Shown here: positions 46,425-55,782 of the stretch, piece by piece
Numbering within the stretch: position 1 is the first letter of the stretch
Layout: the number at the start of each line of letters is the position of its first letter
DNA from: Pseudomonas pisciculturae
Lineage (GTDB): Bacteria; Pseudomonadota; Gammaproteobacteria; Pseudomonadales; Pseudomonadaceae
Assembly (NCBI RefSeq): GCF_015461805.1
Contig: NZ_JACVZE010000001.1
Location: 620,001-684,000 of the forward strand
Direction: 5' to 3'
DNA: 64,000 bases
Made by a program: the position numbers and the translations under genes
The notes under the pieces: model-generated
The model's input: only the letters and a program-made list of their open reading frames with translations
What the model was told of the DNA's origin: nothing
Databases searched by the model: none

Positions 46425-48059
46425 TCAGGTCAGTAAGTCTTGCAGTGTGGCCAGGCTATCGGCTTCTTCCACCGGCTTATCCTGCCGCCAGCGCAACATC
46501 CTCGGAAACCGCACCGCAATCCCGCTCTTATGCCGCTTGGACAGGGCAATCCCCTCGAACCCCAACTCAAACACCATGCTGGGCGTCACGCTGCTCACCG
46601 GGCCGAATTTTTCCACGGTGGTCTTGCGCACAATCCCATCGACCTTGCGCATTTCTTCGTCGGTGAGCCCGGAATAAGCCTTGGCGAACGGCACCAGCGT
46701 ACGTTCGCTGCCGGGCGGGCCGTCCCACACGGCAAAGGTGTAGTCGCTATAGAGGCTGGCACGCCGACCGTGGCCACGCTGGGCGTAGATCAACACGGCA
46801 TCGACGCTGAACGGGTCGACCTTCCACTTCCACCACAGGCCCATGTCCTTGGTGCGGCCCACGCCATACAGGCCTTTGCGATCCTTGAGCATCATGCCTT
46901 CCACGCCCAGGCTGCGGGAGGCTTCGCGTTGTTCGGCCAGATCGTCCCAGGTAGCGCCGCTCAACAGTGGTGAGGGTTGCAGCACCGGTTGGTTGCACTG
47001 GGCAATCACCTGTTCAAGCTGGGTGCGGCGTTCGGCTTGGGTGTGGTTGCGCCAATCGTCGCCCTGATGCTCCAACAGGTCATAGGCCAGGACGATCACC
47101 GGCGCTTCTTCGAGGACTTTCTTGCTCAACGTCTTGCGCCCGATCCTCTGTTGCAGCAGGGCAAAGGGTTGCACCGCGTTTTTCCACACCACGATTTCGC
47201 CGTCGATCACCGTGCCATCCGGCAGGCCGCTGACCAGGCCGTGAAGTTCGGGGAAGCGTTCGGTCACCAGTTCTTCGCCTCGGGACCAGATCCACAGGCG
47301 GCCGTCTCGCTTGACCAGTTGTGAACGGATGCCGTCCCACTTCCACTCCACCTGCCAGTCGGCGGGGGAGCCGAGCAGCGTGTCGAACTGCTCCACAGGT
47401 TGCGCCAGGCCATGGGCGAGAAAAAACGGATACGGCTGCCCGCCCCGTTGCGCATGCTCGTCCGGCGATTCAGCGGCGATCAGCTTGAGGTAACCCTCAG
47501 GCGTAGGACGGTTGGACAAATCCGTGTAGCCCACCAGTCGTTGGGCCACGCGCTTGCTGTCGAGGTCGGCCAGGGCGGCGAGGGCGCGGGTGACCAGCAA
47601 TTTGGACACCCCTACACGAAAGCTGCCGGTGATTAACTTGATGCACACCATCAGGCTCGGTTGATCCAGCTGTGCCCACAGCGCAGGCAAGCGCTCGGCC
47701 AATTCCAGGGGCGGCAGGCCGCGCAGCGGCAGCAGTTTTTCTTCCAGCCAGACGGCCAGACCGTCTTCCGAGGTGTAGGGGGATTCCGGCAACAGCAGGG
47801 AAATGGTCTCTGCCAGATCACCTACCGACTGATAGCTCTCTTCAAATAACCACGGCTCGATACCGGACGCTTCGGTGGCCATATCCCGTAGCAAGCGCGT
47901 GGGCACCAGTTGCCGAGGTCGTCCGCCGGAGAGGAAGTACACCGCCCACGCGGCATCTTGCGGCGGCGCCTGGCGGAAATAGGCCTGCAACGCGGCAAGC
48001 TTGGCGTTGCTGGAGGTGGTGGCATCGAGGTTGGCGTACAGCTCGGCGAAGGCTTTCAT
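46425..48059 (-). CDS. ATP-dependent DNA ligase (Lhr-cluster type)
   Basis: Seals nicks with ATP, in addition to the NAD-dependent housekeeping LigA. 544 residues: N-terminal DNA-binding domain (1-200), nucleotidyltransferase with motif I EWKWDGIRSQL (adenylated Lys240), motif III-like IDGEIVVWKN, motif IV/V region with VEGMMLKD and WWKWKVDPFS, then an OB fold. Not the LigD end-joining ligase, as no primase or Ku gene is adjacent. Start overlaps the exonuclease stop by 4 bases. Confidence 0.94.
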   Translation of the reverse strand: MKAFAELYANLDATTSSNAKLAALQAYFRQAPPQDAAWAVYFLSGGRPRQLVPTRLLRDMATEASGIEPWLFEESYQSVGDLAETISLLLPESPYTSEDGLAVWLEEKLLPLRGLPPLELAERLPALWAQLDQPSLMVCIKLITGSFRVGVSKLLVTRALAALADLDSKRVAQRLVGYTDLSNRPTPEGYLKLIAAESPDEHAQRGGQPYPFFLAHGLAQPVEQFDTLLGSPADWQVEWKWDGIRSQLVKRDGRLWIWSRGEELVTERFPELHGLVSGLPDGTVIDGEIVVWKNAVQPFALLQQRIGRKTLSKKVLEEAPVIVLAYDLLEHQGDDWRNHTQAERRTQLEQVIAQCNQPVLQPSPLLSGATWDDLAEQREASRSLGVEGMMLKDRKGLYGVGRTKDMGLWWKWKVDPFSVDAVLIYAQRGHGRRASLYSDYTFAVWDGPPGSERTLVPFAKAYSGLTDEEMRKVDGIVRKTTVEKFGPVSSVTPSMVFELGFEGIALSKRHKSGIAVRFPRMLRWRQDKPVEEADSLATLQDLLT

Positions 48060-49060
48060 ACGCTGGCCTCTTCTTCGTCATCGCCGTATTCGGTAGTAAA
48101 ACCCTGGGCGTCCAAGCCTTTTTCCCGCAGGTGGCGCACCAACACCCCCACAGAACCGTGGGTAACCATGACTCGTTCGGCGCCGGTTTGCTCGATGGCC
48201 CACAGCAGGCCGGGCCAGTCGGCGTGGTCCGACAGCACAAAGCCACGGTCGACGCCACGGCGTCGGCGCGTGCCACGCAGGCGCATCCAACCGCTGGCGA
48301 AGGCATCGCTGTAGTCGCCAAAGCGCTTGATCCAACTGCTGCCGCCAGCGGAAGGCGGGGCGATGATCAGGGCTTGGCGCAGCAGGGGGTCGTTTTTTTG
48401 GAAGTCACTGGCATAGAGGGTTTCGGGGATATAGATGCCAGCTTCGCGGTACACCCGGTTCAAGGGCTCGACCGCGCCATGGCTGAGGATCGGGCCGAGG
48501 CTGGCATCAATGCCATGCAGGATGCGCTGTGCCTTGCCGAAGGAATAACAGAACAACACGCTGGCCTTGCCGGCGGCGATATTGGCCTGCCACCAATCGT
48601 TGATCCCGGCAAAGATCTGCGCCTGAGGCTGCCAACGATAGATCGGCAGGCCGAAGGTGGATTCGGTGATAAAGGTGTGGCAGCGCACCGGTTCGAACGG
48701 CGCACAGGTGCCATCGGGTTCGACCTTGTAGTCGCCGGAGGCCACCCAGACCTCGCCTTGATATTCCAGGCGCACTTGGGCCGAGCCCAGGACATGCCCG
48801 GCGGGATGAAAACTCAGGGTGACGCCGTGATGCACCAACCGTTCGCCGTAGGCCAGGGTTTGCAGGTTGATGTCCTGGCCCAGTCGCGAGCGCAGGATGC
48901 CTTCGCCGGGGGCGGCGGCCAAGTAGTGCTGGTTGCCGGTGCGGGCGTGATCGCCATGGGCGTGGGTGATGACCGCACGATCCACCGGGCGCCAGGGGTC
49001 GATATAGAAATCGCCGGCGGGGCAGTAGAGGCCTTCGGGGCGGGCGATGACAAGGTCCAT
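48056..49060 (-). CDS. Ligase-associated metallo-beta-lactamase exonuclease
   Basis: 334-residue metallo-beta-lactamase/beta-CASP-like nuclease of the SNM1/CPSF type, encoded with the ligase. Zinc motif THAHGDHARTG near 33-42, then HPAGHVLGSAQV near 85-95 and GDYKVEPD near 110, FITESTFGLP near 130, and the late histidine in VLSDHADWPGL. In P. putida the homologue (Exo) belongs to the Lhr-MPE-Exo-Lig set. First gene of the pair; preceded by a REPIN-containing spacer. No LexA-type box was seen in front. Confidence 0.93.
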   Translation of the reverse strand: MDLVIARPEGLYCPAGDFYIDPWRPVDRAVITHAHGDHARTGNQHYLAAAPGEGILRSRLGQDINLQTLAYGERLVHHGVTLSFHPAGHVLGSAQVRLEYQGEVWVASGDYKVEPDGTCAPFEPVRCHTFITESTFGLPIYRWQPQAQIFAGINDWWQANIAAGKASVLFCYSFGKAQRILHGIDASLGPILSHGAVEPLNRVYREAGIYIPETLYASDFQKNDPLLRQALIIAPPSAGGSSWIKRFGDYSDAFASGWMRLRGTRRRRGVDRGFVLSDHADWPGLLWAIEQTGAERVMVTHGSVGVLVRHLREKGLDAQGFTTEYGDDEEEASV

Positions 49061-49142
49061 GGGCGTGCCGGGGGCGATGGGCTTATCAGGTATGAGGGGA
49101 GTGAGACTTGAGAAGTTCTATCTGATTGCATGCAGAACAAAT

Positions 49143-49229
49143 GTGGGAGCTGGCTTGCCTGCGATGGCGGTGTATCAGTCACTGAAAGAGTGACTGACAG
49201 GGCCTCATCGCAGGCAAGCCAGCTCCCAC
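49143..49229. repeat. REPIN between exonuclease and acylase genes
   Basis: Inverted pair of the GTGGGAGCTGGCTTGCCTGC subtype, 87 bases, with inner CAGTCACT / AGTGACTG arms. Confidence 0.9.
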
Positions 49230-49250
49230 ATTTTGATCCGGTTTATGCAG

Positions 49251-51692
49251 TTACTTACCGGGGGTCAGTGTCAACCGAGCCTTGCCATACACCTTCTCAA
49301 AGTTCTGCGGCTGTATCGGGAAGCTCAGGTACTGCGCCTTGAGCGACGGGTCGATGCCATTGGCGTAGTTCGGGCTGGCCGGGTTGCCGGACTGGCCGAT
49401 GCCGCCTTGGCCCATCATCGGTTCTACCTGGCCGAAGTCGACGATCATGCGCAGTGCTGGCACCTGGCTTGTAGTGAAATCCTGGCCCCAGTTGTACGGC
49501 GCCGGGTTCAAGGTGTTGTGATCGCCACCGGAAGCCAGCGGGCCACGAATCACTTGGCCATTGCTGTTCTTCCACGTGGTGGTGTGCAACTTGCCCCACT
49601 GCCAGGCCTTGTGATCAGCGCCCAGTTGGCTGTCGCCGGCGGTGATCGCGGCGGCCAGGCTGCGGGCCAGGATCGTCGGTTTGTCTTCTTTCTGTGCTGT
49701 GCGCACATCGTCCCAGAACGGGCTGTCTTCACGGCCCAGCAGGTGGTCGGCCTGGGCGGCGTAGGACAAGCTGGCGTTGCTGACAAACGCTTTCCAGCTG
49801 GCGCTGTTTTCCGGGCCGAGTTCGTCGAGGAAAATCTGCTTGGTGCTTTCTTGCAGGAACAATTCGTACAGCGCGGCATCGGCCGAGGTCGATACCAGAC
49901 GGCCATCGAAGGCCATCAGGCGATTAAACGCCTCGCGTGCCTTGGCCTGCTCGGCCGCTGGCAGCGCATCAATCGCCTGTTTCAGCGGCTGGGCCATGCC
50001 CGGCGCCTGGAACATGGTCTTGAGTTTGGCTGCAAAGGTGGTGGTCTGGTCGTACTGCATGGCAATCATGCTGCGGCTGTCATGTTTGCCAGCATTGGCC
50101 AATTGGGCCAGGCGCTCGCTGCGCTCCGGTGCATCCCACGAGTTGGACAACTGCATGCCGTAACCCCGTGGCGCAGTGCGCTGGTTGGCGGTGCCGATCC
50201 AGCCTTGGGCCGGGTCCTGGTCGTAGGGGTGCAGCATGGCGTCGGCGTAGCCGTCCCAGTCAAAGCGCGTGTCCCAGCCCGGCGACGGCAGCAGGCCTTC
50301 GCCTTCGCGGCGGTTGGGGAAGCGACCGGTGACTTGCCAGCCGATATTGCTGGCGTCGGCGAACAGCATGTTCAGCGGGATCGCGCGAATTTCGCGGGTG
50401 GCGTCCGAGGCTTTGGCGACGTTTTGTGCGCGGGACAGGTCGAAGAACGCATCCAGGCTCTTGTCGTCCTTGAAGTCGGCGGTTTGCAGGGCCAGGCCCA
50501 AGCCGGTGGTCAGCGCCTGGCTGCTGTTGAGCAGGGCGCCGTGACGGGTTTCGTACACCACTTCGCGAATCGAGCGTTGGCCTTTGACGAAGAAGGTTTC
50601 GTTACGCACGCCGGCCGGTAGCCATTTGCCGTTGTTCTCGTAGTACAACGCGCTGCCTTGGCGTTTGACCTTTTCCAGGAACAGGTCCTGGGTGTCGCCC
50701 TTGACCGTGCTCATGCTCCAGGCCACTTTGCCGTTGAAACCGGACAGCAGGGTTGGCAAACCGGCAATCGAGGCACCGACGGCCTGGTATTTCGGCGCAC
50801 GAATCTGCACGTAGTTCCATGGCGACGGTGCTTGCGGCTGGGCGGCCAGGTCGCCTGCCAACAGGCTTTTGCCGCTGCGGCTGCGTTGCGGGCCGATGGC
50901 CCAGTTGCTCGATGTGGTAACCGCCAGGGAATTGAGGCCGCTCAGTTGCTGGGTGACCGCATCCAACCCGGCCAGGCCGGTGATCTGGCTCAGGGCCACG
51001 CCTTTGAGTTTGTCAGCTTCGGCCAGCGGGATCGCTTCATCCGGGGCGCTTGGGGTGAGCCAGGCGAGTTTGTCGACACCGACTTTTTGCGCCAGCACCA
51101 GAGACGCAATCTCTTCCTGCAGGTTGGCCGACTCGCTGAAATTCAATAGGCAGAACAGCAGCGCCGAATCTTCTGGCTTCCAGTACTCAGGCTTGTAGCC
51201 CGTCTGGGCCAGGTCTGGCGGCAGCTTGTCGCGGTAGCGGAACAGGTAGGCATTGACGCCACGGGCGTATACCTCAAAGAAGCGCTTGAGGCGCGGGCTT
51301 GAGGCGTTGTACAGCTCGCCGGCGCTTTTTTTCAGGTTGACCGCCCGCATGAAACGGTCGACATCCAGCACCTCAGGCCCCGACATCTCTGCCAGACGGC
51401 CCTGGGCCAGCAGGCGCAGGGTGACCATCTGGGTGATGCGGTCACTGGCGTGCACATAGCCGAGGCTGAACAGCGCGTCGTGGAACGTGTTGCTTTCGAT
51501 CAACGGCATGCCCTGGGCATTGCGACGCACCAACACGTTTTGTGCCAGGCCTTTGAGCGGTTGCACACCGGCAACCGGCGGCAGGGTGTCCTGGGTGCTC
51601 TGGAGTTGGCAACCGGCCAGGCTTAACGCACTGGCCACTGCCGCGGCAACGCCGAACCGGGGAAGAAAATGTGAGAGGGCTGGCGAGGCCAT
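49251..51692 (-). CDS. quiP: Penicillin-acylase-family lipoprotein (QuiP-like acyl-homoserine-lactone acylase)
   Basis: Ntn-hydrolase made as a precursor and cut into alpha and beta chains. 813 residues. An N-terminal signal with lipobox LSLAGC gives Cys28, so it should be membrane-anchored on the periplasmic side. The predicted beta-chain nucleophile is Ser262 in [13 protein letters not shown], the SNxW motif of the family; [14 protein letters not shown] follows as in penicillin G acylase. Length and position suggest QuiP, which in P. aeruginosa degrades long-chain acyl-homoserine lactones. AGGAG precedes the ATG. Substrate here is unproven. Confidence 0.85.
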   Translation of the reverse strand: MASPALSHFLPRFGVAAAVASALSLAGCQLQSTQDTLPPVAGVQPLKGLAQNVLVRRNAQGMPLIESNTFHDALFSLGYVHASDRITQMVTLRLLAQGRLAEMSGPEVLDVDRFMRAVNLKKSAGELYNASSPRLKRFFEVYARGVNAYLFRYRDKLPPDLAQTGYKPEYWKPEDSALLFCLLNFSESANLQEEIASLVLAQKVGVDKLAWLTPSAPDEAIPLAEADKLKGVALSQITGLAGLDAVTQQLSGLNSLAVTTSSNWAIGPQRSRSGKSLLAGDLAAQPQAPSPWNYVQIRAPKYQAVGASIAGLPTLLSGFNGKVAWSMSTVKGDTQDLFLEKVKRQGSALYYENNGKWLPAGVRNETFFVKGQRSIREVVYETRHGALLNSSQALTTGLGLALQTADFKDDKSLDAFFDLSRAQNVAKASDATREIRAIPLNMLFADASNIGWQVTGRFPNRREGEGLLPSPGWDTRFDWDGYADAMLHPYDQDPAQGWIGTANQRTAPRGYGMQLSNSWDAPERSERLAQLANAGKHDSRSMIAMQYDQTTTFAAKLKTMFQAPGMAQPLKQAIDALPAAEQAKAREAFNRLMAFDGRLVSTSADAALYELFLQESTKQIFLDELGPENSASWKAFVSNASLSYAAQADHLLGREDSPFWDDVRTAQKEDKPTILARSLAAAITAGDSQLGADHKAWQWGKLHTTTWKNSNGQVIRGPLASGGDHNTLNPAPYNWGQDFTTSQVPALRMIVDFGQVEPMMGQGGIGQSGNPASPNYANGIDPSLKAQYLSFPIQPQNFEKVYGKARLTLTPGK

Positions 51693-51808
51693 GGCAAAGC
51701 TCCTGCGGGGGTAGCGTCAGTAAAGGCGCTACGTTAGTGAGCGCGGCGATACGACGCAAGCGGGAGTTTTTGGATAAACGTGAGAACTTAAGACTTGTGC
51801 AGATCAAT

Positions 51809-51895
51809 GTGGGAGGGGGCTTGCTCCCGATCGCAGGGTGTCAGTCACAGATGTTTCAACTGACACACCCTCATCGGGGGCAAGCCCCCTCCCAC
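51809..51895. repeat. REPIN between acylase and GST genes
   Basis: Inverted pair of the GTGGGAGGGGGCTTGCTCCC / GGGGGCAAGCCCCC subtype, 87 bases, with inner GTGTCAGT / ACTGACAC arms. Confidence 0.9.
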
Positions 51896-51919
51896 ATTTG
51901 GATCTCATTTGCCTGGAGA

Positions 51920-52564
51920 TCAGGACTTCGGCGGGTTGACCTTCTGCACCAACTCGTACGCCCGCACCGTCGCCGGCCGCTCCTTGATGCTATTGAACCA
52001 GCGATGCAAATGTGGGAAGTCTTCCAGCCGCTGGCTCTGCCACTTGTGGGAAACAATCCACGGGTAGATCGCCATATCGGCAATGCTGTAGGCCTCGCCC
52101 GCCACAAATGCGCGATCTGCTAAACGCCGATCCAGCACGCCATACAGGCGGGCGGTTTCATCGACGTAGCGCTTGATCGCGTAGGGGATCTTCTCCGGTG
52201 CGAACTGGCTGAAGTGGTGGTTTTGCCCAGCCATCGGCCCCAACCCGCCCATTTGCCAGAACAGCCATTGCAGCGCTTCCTGACGACCCCGTAGGTCTTG
52301 TGGAATGAACTGGCCGGTTTTTTCCGCGAGGTACAAAAGGATCGCCCCGGATTCAAACAGTGAAATCGGCGCGCCACCGTCGGTCGGTTTGTGATCGACG
52401 ATGGCGGGGATGCGGTTATTGGGAGCGATCTTCAGGAAGTCTGGCTTGAACTGGTCGCCCTGGCCGATGTTGATCGGGTGTACCTCGTAGGGCAGGCCGG
52501 CTTCTTCCAGGAACAGCGATACTTTGTGACCGTTGGGGGTTGTCCAGTAATACAGGTCGATCAT
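51920..52564 (-). CDS. Glutathione S-transferase family protein (YghU/YfcG-like)
   Basis: 214 residues from ATG at 52564 (MIDLYYWTTPNGHKVSLFLEE), the usual start of the Nu-class/YfcG group whose TTPNGxK motif binds glutathione or its disulfide. The thioredoxin-fold domain spans about 1-85 with PNNRIPAIVD (cis-Pro) and ESGAILLYLAEKTG; the helical C-domain holds ADMAIYPWI. A likely disulfide-bond reductase; specific substrate unknown. It lies alone between REPIN and the iron-transport genes. Confidence 0.88.
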   Translation of the reverse strand: MIDLYYWTTPNGHKVSLFLEEAGLPYEVHPINIGQGDQFKPDFLKIAPNNRIPAIVDHKPTDGGAPISLFESGAILLYLAEKTGQFIPQDLRGRQEALQWLFWQMGGLGPMAGQNHHFSQFAPEKIPYAIKRYVDETARLYGVLDRRLADRAFVAGEAYSIADMAIYPWIVSHKWQSQRLEDFPHLHRWFNSIKERPATVRAYELVQKVNPPKS

Positions 52565-52657
52565 GAAGCTCTCCAATTGAGCGAATGCCTGTAGGTATAG
52601 GTGATGCTGGGTGTAAGAAAATTCAATGAAACATTTGCGCATACCCTTAGAAGCAAT

Positions 52658-53443
52658 TCACACAGCGCCGTCCACCAACACCTGCAACGACTGCTGGGAG
52701 CAGTGCTCGATGCGCGCCCGTACGCGATAGACCTCGGCGAATAGCAGCGGGTCGAGCACCTCATCTGCTGTACCGCTGGCGTACAGGCGGCCTTGGCGCA
52801 GCACGGCGATACGGTCGGCAAAACGCGCGGCGAGGTTGATGTCGTGCAGCACTACCACGGCGATCAGGTTGTGTTCGCGTACCAGGTCGCGCACGCAGTC
52901 CATGACTTTCAATTGGTAATTGAGATCGAGGGCGCTGGTGGGCTCGTCCAGCAACATCACTTGGGGGCGGCGCGCGATCAGTTGGGCAAGGCTGACCAGT
53001 TGGCGCTGGCCACCGGATAACGTGCTCAACAGTTGATCGGCCAGATGGGCAATGCCGATGCGCTGCAATGCCTCGAACGCTTCACGCAGGCACGCGTCGC
53101 TGGACAGTGGAATGCCGTCCACATTGGCTACGCGCAAGGCGGCGATCACACTTTCCATCACACTGAGGCTCAACCCCGGCGGCAAGTTTTGCGGCATATA
53201 GGTGACGCGCCGTGCACGTTCGGCCACGGACATGGCCGACAGGTCGAGGTCACCCAGTCGCACAGCGCCTTGCATCTTTTCCAGCCCGGCCACCGCCCGT
53301 AACAAGGTCGACTTGCCAGCGCCATTGGGGCCGATCAAGGCGGTCAGGCTGCCGTGGGGCAGGGTGGGCAAACTCAGGTCATGCACGATCTGTCGACGGC
53401 CATAACTGACATTGGCGTTGTGGATGCTCAACCCTTTGCTCAT
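52658..53443 (-). CDS. Iron-siderophore/heme-type ABC transporter, ATP-binding protein (FecE/FepC family)
   Basis: 261 residues from ATG at 53443 (MSKGLSIHNANVSYGRRQI). Walker A GPNGAGKST near 38, signature LSGGQRQLVSLAQLI, Walker [17 protein letters not shown] and switch VVLHDINLAARFAD. Last gene of the uptake operon and overlaps the permease gene by 4 bases. Substrate is inferred from the co-encoded TonB receptor. Confidence 0.92.
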   Translation of the reverse strand: MSKGLSIHNANVSYGRRQIVHDLSLPTLPHGSLTALIGPNGAGKSTLLRAVAGLEKMQGAVRLGDLDLSAMSVAERARRVTYMPQNLPPGLSLSVMESVIAALRVANVDGIPLSSDACLREAFEALQRIGIAHLADQLLSTLSGGQRQLVSLAQLIARRPQVMLLDEPTSALDLNYQLKVMDCVRDLVREHNLIAVVVLHDINLAARFADRIAVLRQGRLYASGTADEVLDPLLFAEVYRVRARIEHCSQQSLQVLVDGAV

Positions 53444-54498
53444 AACTGCCTCCCGCGCTTGAACACCAGCACTACAAAAATCGGCACGCCCACCAACGCG
53501 GTGACGATGCCCACCGGTACGATCACGCCGGGCATGATCAACTTGCTGGCAATCGACGACAGCGACAGCAGCAACGCCCCGGTCAAGGCGCTGGCCGGCA
53601 GCAGGAAGCGTTGGTCTTCGCCCACCAGAATCCGCGCGATATGCGGACCTACCAGGCCGATAAATCCGATGGTGCCTACAAAGGCTACGGCGGTGGCTGA
53701 CAACAGGCTGATGCGCAGCAACGAGAAAAAACGCAGGCGTTTCACATCCACGCCGAAGCTTTGGGCGCGATCTTCGCCCATGCGCAACAGGGTCAGACGT
53801 GGCGCGGCGCAGAAGGAGAACGGCAGCACCACCGCCACCACCAGGGCCAGGATGCCCAGTTTGTCCCAGTTGGCGCGGGTGACACTGCCCAGGGTCCAGA
53901 ACACCAGTTGTTGCAGCACATCTTCGGTGGCCACCAGTTGCAGCAAGGCCACCACCGCATTGCAACTGAACACCAAGGCGATGCCGAACAGCACCAGGCT
54001 TTCTACCCCGGCACCGCGCAGGCGCGACATGGCTTGCAGCAAAAATACTGAGGCCGCCGCGAAGATGAAGGCTGAGATGGAGATTGCGGTGTTGGCCGAC
54101 ACGTACAGCGTGGTCACCGGAAATACGATGACCAGGGACGCGCCCAACGCGGCTGCCGACGACACGCCCAAGGTGAAGGGGCTGGCCAGCGGGTTATTCA
54201 AGATCGCCTGCATCTCGGCCCCGGCCAACGACAGTGCGCAGCCGACCAGCACCGCCATCAGCGCGTAGGGTAGGCGTACGTTCCAGATGATCACCTGGTC
54301 GGTGGGGCTTAGGTGGGAGGGGTGCAGGATTCCGTCGAGCAAGGCCAAGAGACCCATGCCCGATGGGCCGCTGGCCAGGTCCACCAGGATGGCGCAGACC
54401 AGTGCGGTGCCGAGCAGCGCCAGCAGCCAGGCGCGCCTCGCCAGCAGGCGACGGTAGCCATGGGTGGCGCTGGCGAGGTCGAGGGTTTGAGTGGTCAT
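53440..54498 (-). CDS. FecCD-family iron-siderophore ABC permease
   Basis: 352-residue integral membrane protein with about ten hydrophobic helices, BtuC/FecCD type; a single permease gene suggests a homodimer. Landmarks: LPYALMAVLVGCALSLAGAEMQAILNNPLASPFTLGVSSAA near 75-115 (read in parts) and GTIGFIGLVGPHIARILVG near 265-285. Separated from the binding-protein gene by a REPIN. Confidence 0.92.
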   Translation of the reverse strand: MTTQTLDLASATHGYRRLLARRAWLLALLGTALVCAILVDLASGPSGMGLLALLDGILHPSHLSPTDQVIIWNVRLPYALMAVLVGCALSLAGAEMQAILNNPLASPFTLGVSSAAALGASLVIVFPVTTLYVSANTAISISAFIFAAASVFLLQAMSRLRGAGVESLVLFGIALVFSCNAVVALLQLVATEDVLQQLVFWTLGSVTRANWDKLGILALVVAVVLPFSFCAAPRLTLLRMGEDRAQSFGVDVKRLRFFSLLRISLLSATAVAFVGTIGFIGLVGPHIARILVGEDQRFLLPASALTGALLLSLSSIASKLIMPGVIVPVGIVTALVGVPIFVVLVFKRGRQL

Positions 54499-54536
54499 TT
54501 AACTCACACATTTTCGAGAACGATGAAGGTCCAAAT

Positions 54537-54624
54537 GTGGGAGCGGGCTTGCTCGCGAATGCGGGGTGTCAGTCACTGGATATATCGACTGATACACCGC
54601 ATTCGCGAGCAAGCCCGCTCCCAC
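54537..54624. repeat. REPIN inside the iron-uptake operon
   Basis: Inverted pair of the GTGGGAGCGGGCTTGCTCGC subtype, 88 bases, filling most of the 131-base gap between the binding-protein and permease genes. It may shape relative expression of the two parts of the operon. Confidence 0.9.
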
Positions 54625-54629
54625 AGTTT

Positions 54630-55757
54630 TTACCGCGTTTCTACAGGGTGCTTACTGTCAATCCAGTAAGCACCCTGCAACGGCATCCCCAAAAACTGCT
54701 CGTTTATCTGCTCCATGGTCGCCTGCGGGTCGAGCTTGGCGAACACCTGCGGGTGCACCCACTTGGCCAACGCTTCAATCGCCAGCAGGTTGTACGGCGA
54801 GTTGTAGAAGTCATGCCACAGGCCGTGGGCATTGCCTTCGCGGATTGCACGAAGGTTGGCGAACTCCGGCCGTGCCAGCACCCGGTCAAACGCTTCGCGT
54901 GCTTCATCGGTGGGTACGCCAGCCCCCAGGATCAACCCCGGCTTGCGGTTTCCCGTGGCGATGTACACATCCGGGTCGGCCTTGAGCGCGTACTCCACGC
55001 TGATATCCCCCAGTGCACCCGGCACCACGCCGGCGGCGATATTGCGCCCGCCGACCAGTGTGATCAGTTCGCCCATGCCGCTCTTGCCCGTGGTATGCCC
55101 GGGCGCTTGCCAGACACCGGCCAGCAGCTCAAGAAAGACGCTTGGGCGCGTGCCAGAGGGCAAGGTGGCGACAGCCTCAGTGATGACCTTGATGTGTTGG
55201 TCATAGAACGCCAAGAAAGTCTTGGCCTGATCTTCACGCCCCAATGCCTGGCCCAGGGCGTTCATGCTGGCGTGGGTGCCTTGCACCGGGTTGATGCGAA
55301 AGTCGACGAACAACACCGGAATGCCGGCCTTGGCCAACACATCGGCGACCGGGCTGTGTTCGGTGGGGCCGTGGCCGGAAATGCTGAACACCGCCAGGTC
55401 CGGTTTAAGCGAGAGGATTTCCTCGGCGCTCACGCTTTGTTCCGACGCCTGGCCGATCAGGGGGATGTCTTTCACTGTCGGGAATTTCGCGACGTAGGCG
55501 TTATAGGTGTGCTGGTCCAGCAGCTTCATATCGTTCTGCCAGCCGACGATGCGTTGGAACGGCGCATCGCGGTCAAGCAAGGCAAAGGCCGAAATCAGCC
55601 GGCCTTCACCGAGGACAACGCGCTTTACGTTGTCGGTGACTTCGACCTTGCGGCCCAGCACATCGGTGATTTGCTGGGCCGCAGCGGTTTCGGTATGGCC
55701 AAGGACCAGCGCGGCAAACAGCACGCCGAGTTTGAGCAGTTGACGGGGTGTGCACAT
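54630..55757 (-). CDS. Periplasmic iron-siderophore binding protein (FecB/BtuF family)
   Basis: Class III solute-binding protein. 375 residues from ATG at 55757, preceded by AGGAG at the right distance; a further upstream ATG lies in the receptor-gene end. Signal peptide MCTPRQLLKLGVLFAALVLG to TAAA, mature start QQITDVLGRKVEVTDNVKRVV, the Peripla_BP_2 N terminus. Later blocks: PDLAVFSISGHGPTEHS and ALKADPDVYIATG. It begins 25 bases after the receptor stop, so they are co-transcribed. Confidence 0.9.
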   Translation of the reverse strand: MCTPRQLLKLGVLFAALVLGHTETAAAQQITDVLGRKVEVTDNVKRVVLGEGRLISAFALLDRDAPFQRIVGWQNDMKLLDQHTYNAYVAKFPTVKDIPLIGQASEQSVSAEEILSLKPDLAVFSISGHGPTEHSPVADVLAKAGIPVLFVDFRINPVQGTHASMNALGQALGREDQAKTFLAFYDQHIKVITEAVATLPSGTRPSVFLELLAGVWQAPGHTTGKSGMGELITLVGGRNIAAGVVPGALGDISVEYALKADPDVYIATGNRKPGLILGAGVPTDEAREAFDRVLARPEFANLRAIREGNAHGLWHDFYNSPYNLLAIEALAKWVHPQVFAKLDPQATMEQINEQFLGMPLQGAYWIDSKHPVETR

Positions 55758-55782
55758 GGCGAGGGCTCCTGAGACGGGAAAT

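Noticed and set aside
49061..49140. LexA/SOS box ahead of the exonuclease-ligase pair
   Set aside because: No CTGT-N8-ACAG match close to the start; GCATGCAGAAC is only a chance palindrome.
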